Assembly: GCA_021846965.1 (NCBI GenBank)
Contig: JAJZWA010000021.1
Span: 1 to 47,965 of the forward strand
DNA: 47,965 nt
Source of the DNA: Pseudomonadota bacterium
GTDB taxonomy: Bacteria; Pseudomonadota; Gammaproteobacteria; Burkholderiales; Burkholderiaceae_C
Reading direction: 5' to 3'
In this document: positions 46,201-47,965 of the stretch, in pieces
Position numbering within the stretch: the first letter of the stretch is position 1
Layout of the letters: every line of letters begins with the position of its first letter
Program-made: the position numbers and the translations under genes
Notes under the pieces: model-generated
Told to the model about the DNA's origin: nothing
Databases searched by the model: none
Seen by the model: the letters and a program-made list of their open reading frames with translations, nothing else

Positions 46201-47965
46201 ACCCAGGACACATGGTCCTCGGGCGCGAAGTCACCGGCCCCGTTCTTCAGCTGCACGCGATCGATGCGCTGGCGTTGCAGCAGCAGGCGCACGCGGCTGC
46301 CGGCCCGCGGCGTGCCCCGCGGGCCCACCACCAGGTATTGCACGCCGAAGGCCTTGCCGGCCGTCTGCAGCCAGTGCTCGGTGCGCAGGCCGACGAAGCG
46401 GTCGCGCGCGGCGTAGATCGCCTGCGCACTGCGCGCCACCCAGGTGGCCCGCGCCGACTCCACCGCCGCCTCCACCACCACGTGTCCGTACACCACCTTG
46501 GACACGGCGGGCAGGCGCTGTTGCATGCTGGCACGCCCGGCATGGTCCAGGCGCAGCTGCTGCAGGGAAACGGTCCGCGTCGACGAAGTGTCGGTGTCGT
46601 CGGTGCCGAACTGGAACCCGGCGGCCTGGGGGTTGTCCGGCGCGAAGGGGCTGGCCACCACCCGGGTGGTGAATCGCACCGCGGCGTCGGTGTAGGGTCC
46701 TCCGGCCTGCAGGGTCGCCGTGGCCTGGGCATCGATCAGGCTGCCGGGGCCGGCGAGCTCCTGGCGCAGCACGGTATGCACCTGGTAGGACGCCGGCACG
46801 AAATCGGTGACCAGGAAGCCACCGGCGTCGCGCCTGACGGTGCCGGTGGGGCTCGGCCAGCTCAGGCTGATGGTGTACTGGCCGCTGGCCGCGTTGCGCC
46901 CCACGTGCAGTTCGCCGGACACCGCGCCGAAATCCGACAGCTGCAGGTGCTCGCGCTGCAGCACCACCTTGCCGCTGGCGTCGGTGATGCGCAAGCCATA
47001 GTCCAGAGGCGGCGCAGCTGACAGTTCGGTGGGCCCCTCGGCGCGCACGAAGGCGATGTAGCGCACCTCGCTGCCAGGCTTGTAGATGCCCTGTTCGGTC
47101 ACCGCCCAGGCGCGCATGTGGCCGTGGGCAGCCCGATTGTCGGCCGCCAGGCTGTAATGGCTGGCATCCCCCACGGTGCGCGCGAAACCGTCGTTCAGCG
47201 GCAGCAGCGCCAGGTCCCTGCCCTGCGTGACCCCGATGAAATAGTCGCGCTTGCGCCCCCAGGGATCGAACCAGTCCTCGGGCAGCGTGGCCGAGCCCGG
47301 CAGTTCGGCCAGGCCCTGCGCATCGCTGAGCACGGGGGCGGCGCCCAGGCGCGTGAGCCTGCCCGGGTCTGCGCGCGGCGTGGTGTACAGGGCCACGCGG
47401 GCACCGGCCACGGGCCGGCCGTCGGCCAGGCGGCTGAGCCAGATCAGGCTGTCGTAATGGCCGATCTTGGCCAGCACCTGGTACGGGGTCACCTCGGCCA
47501 TCAGCCGGGTCGACGCCCCCGCCTGCCGCGGTGCGGCCCGCAGGACCCCCCACAGCACCCCGGAGCGCCCGTCGAGCAGCCGGCGCACCCCCAGCGAGCC
47601 GCGTACCTGCTTGTCCAGGCGCGGGGCCAGGTCCTCGCGCCGCATCAGGTCCTGCACGCGCTCGGACCCGGCCGCACGCGCCTGTTCGAGCTCGGTGGCG
47701 AACAGCCGGCGCTCGTGCAACTCCAGGCTGTCCAGGTTCGTGAAGCGCAGCGGCACGATGGTGTGCAGGCCGGACTCGAGCACGGCCATCGGCGGCGGCG
47801 CATCGAGAAAGGGCGCATAGTGTCCGGTCTGGAACCGAAGCTCCACGGACTTGCCGAGCCTGCGACCGAAGCGATCCTGCACGCCGGCCGGCACGCGCAG
47901 GGTGTAGTCGTGCATCGGCCGGGGCCGGAAGGTCAGCGGATAGGAATCGGGTTGCGTGGCGTCCG
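43221..47965 (-). CDS. Bacterial alpha-2-macroglobulin family protein (N-terminus outside window)
   Basis: At least 1581 residues are visible, and the frame is still open at the edge (preceding residues read TQPDSYPLTFRPRP), so the true start and signal peptide lie outside. It contains serial macroglobulin-type beta domains, then the PNVRSDFRYAVYWNDHLRTD and FTLPDNLTRWRILVIAMG region typical of the family's alpha-2-macroglobulin core, a helical thioester-type domain (LDAAADFQAPDGGMAFW) and a final receptor-type domain. Where family members carry the CxEQ thioester (CLEQ or CWEQ), this protein reads PLQTWEIRLSRG: both Cys and Gln are missing, so the covalent trap cannot form, as in YfaS-type members. 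A periplasmic protease-inhibiting or envelope-guarding role with PbpC is inferred. Confidence 0.9.
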   Translation of the reverse strand, partial: DATQPDSYPLTFRPRPMHDYTLRVPAGVQDRFGRRLGKSVELRFQTGHYAPFLDAPPPMAVLESGLHTIVPLRFTNLDSLELHERRLFATELEQARAAGSERVQDLMRREDLAPRLDKQVRGSLGVRRLLDGRSGVLWGVLRAAPRQAGASTRLMAEVTPYQVLAKIGHYDSLIWLSRLADGRPVAGARVALYTTPRADPGRLTRLGAAPVLSDAQGLAELPGSATLPEDWFDPWGRKRDYFIGVTQGRDLALLPLNDGFARTVGDASHYSLAADNRAAHGHMRAWAVTEQGIYKPGSEVRYIAFVRAEGPTELSAAPPLDYGLRITDASGKVVLQREHLQLSDFGAVSGELHVGRNAASGQYTISLSWPSPTGTVRRDAGGFLVTDFVPASYQVHTVLRQELAGPGSLIDAQATATLQAGGPYTDAAVRFTTRVVASPFAPDNPQAAGFQFGTDDTDTSSTRTVSLQQLRLDHAGRASMQQRLPAVSKVVYGHVVVEAAVESARATWVARSAQAIYAARDRFVGLRTEHWLQTAGKAFGVQYLVVGPRGTPRAGSRVRLLLQRQRIDRVQLKNGAGDFAPEDHVSWVTEDRCEATSAAAPGRCSLTPKHAGDYRIEAEVDDTRGRVDRAVLRAWVAGPGEVVWSQGRGVTIVPDRKAYRVGDTAHLLIQNPFPGARALVTVERYGVLWKRLLTLRGGAPVVDVPIQADFFPGAYVSVAIFSPRVAAPADPDLGKPTLALGYMALPVRGRGGALQVKVSPDAPLHKPRQKVEVAVQVRGTDGAAAPGTQLVAVVVDQSVVDLLQQGRRYYDPSATLQAPPAGPDIANYSLAEQLVTRLQPKAGKGESPGGDGGTSVGPNVRSDFRYAVYWNDHLRTDARGRAHFAFTLPDNLTRWRILVIAMGRGDAMGLGESSVRVDLPLELRPALPNQVRVGDDFDAGFSVTNRTQGPLQVLTRLQARGPIDGASAAAASTLRLGSFAQGLSWLRLRADAPGSVELQADARAGELSDAMLARIPVGPARSRVVSADYGSTSGPAAQVALRPPAGALPGSTRVQLRLAPTLVGGLAGAFELLRDDPLQTWEIRLSRGVLASDYLRLAPVLGATMHWPDAAAQVQRTLDAAADFQAPDGGMAFWIPRDRFVSPYLSVYTALALHWLAQAGHTVSPEVQAGLLDYLRKHVLDAAGTDPVLRAGALAALAPAGGLRPGEVAGMLPQLPELGLFGRAMLLDAALDAGDRSSARSIVRSLLSSAEESAGEISFNEQRSDAYAALLATPLRDNCAVLDALSLYERRFGDQGLLGTTPQKAMRWIIARRRDSGGWPNSQENVFCTTAVVHYADAYEPPVHDLGARVTLPGAPARQARFDSRGSAAVSLDLPAPAAGRAAKLAIAHSGQGRLYYELRLSYAMPADALAPVDAGFSIRRGYAVQRGPRWVPVGPGTQLLRGDVVRVELDVDVPTERHDVVLSDPLPGGFEAVNRQLATAMDSSPAQLAGRSVLMFDAGAWPDMSLVSGGFYHRETSFDAVRFYADTLPAGHYRLVYAAQVIAPGRFLAPAPTVREIYEPDVFGRGASQTLDVRLPGSP

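Noticed and set aside
43104..47021. Plus-strand open frame of about 1300 codons antisense to the alpha-2-macroglobulin
   Set aside because: Same shadow pattern; the minus strand encodes a clear family protein throughout.
47913..47915. ATG as the true start of the alpha-2-macroglobulin gene
   Set aside because: The frame is open to the window edge with family-like residues (YPLTFRPRP) before this Met, and no signal peptide follows it.

Overview
The window is very GC-rich (roughly 70%), gene-dense, bacterial chromosomal DNA. The arrangement ppc / hemC-hemD-hemX-hemY, a separate HemX and HemY, genome-encoded CCA on the tRNAs and liv-type ABC operons all point to a betaproteobacterium of the order Burkholderiales. 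Genus cannot be fixed from the sequence alone. No insertion sequence, CRISPR array, rRNA or replication origin is visible.

Layout. (1) 1-2834: end of a type VI secretion locus (11-residue tail of one gene, then a full vgrG). (2) 2891-5348, minus strand: a TusA-like sulfur carrier, cysM and an SLC13/ArsB-like permease whose start overlaps hemY. (3) 5338-12553: heme block hemC-hemD-hemX-hemY on minus, divergent from ppc on plus. (4) 12590-15737: a scarred region with tRNA-Leu(CAA) and a terminator, a small lipoprotein, a decayed 3' fragment of a TMEM165/GDT1 gene, a solo 3' half of a tRNA-Leu, a DUF4382 lipoprotein, a tRNA that reads as tRNA-Ile with anticodon UAU, and an intact TMEM165/GDT1 gene. 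(5) 15788-19722: a PAP2 phosphatase and a membrane PAS-PAS-GGDEF-EAL protein. (6) 19727-23231: a LysR regulator divergent from pxpB-pxpC-pxpA (ATP-dependent 5-oxoprolinase). (7) 23254-30675: a VOC protein, a YceI lipoprotein, then a minus-strand series of MoaD/ThiS-like protein, BNR propeller, HDOD protein, PAS-GGDTF-EAL protein and chemoreceptor. (8) 30801-40954, minus strand: lysR, a UPF0317/DUF1445 protein, livK-H-M-G-F and a HyuA-HyuB fused oxoprolinase. (9) 41005-end: pbpC and a large alpha-2-macroglobulin cut by the window edge.

The most coherent theme is 5-oxoproline (pyroglutamate) metabolism. Two unrelated 5-oxoprolinase systems, PxpABC and the OplaH type, lie about 7.6 kb apart. Each sits with its own LysR regulator. 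The second carries a UPF0317 protein, a family linked to pxp genes in Bacillus subtilis and to D-glutamate cyclase in animals, plus a dedicated branched-chain-amino-acid-type ABC importer. My reading is import of a cyclic or acidic amino acid derivative followed by ring opening to glutamate; this is an inference from gene content.

Other points of interest are the paired ubiquitin-fold (C-terminal Gly-Gly) and beta-propeller genes, an alpha-2-macroglobulin whose thioester CxEQ position reads TWEI beside pbpC, a degenerate GGDTF cyclase site in an otherwise intact EAL protein, the possible tRNA-Ile(UAU), and the tRNA-Leu scar. Most other long open frames antisense to these genes are high-GC shadows and were left out.
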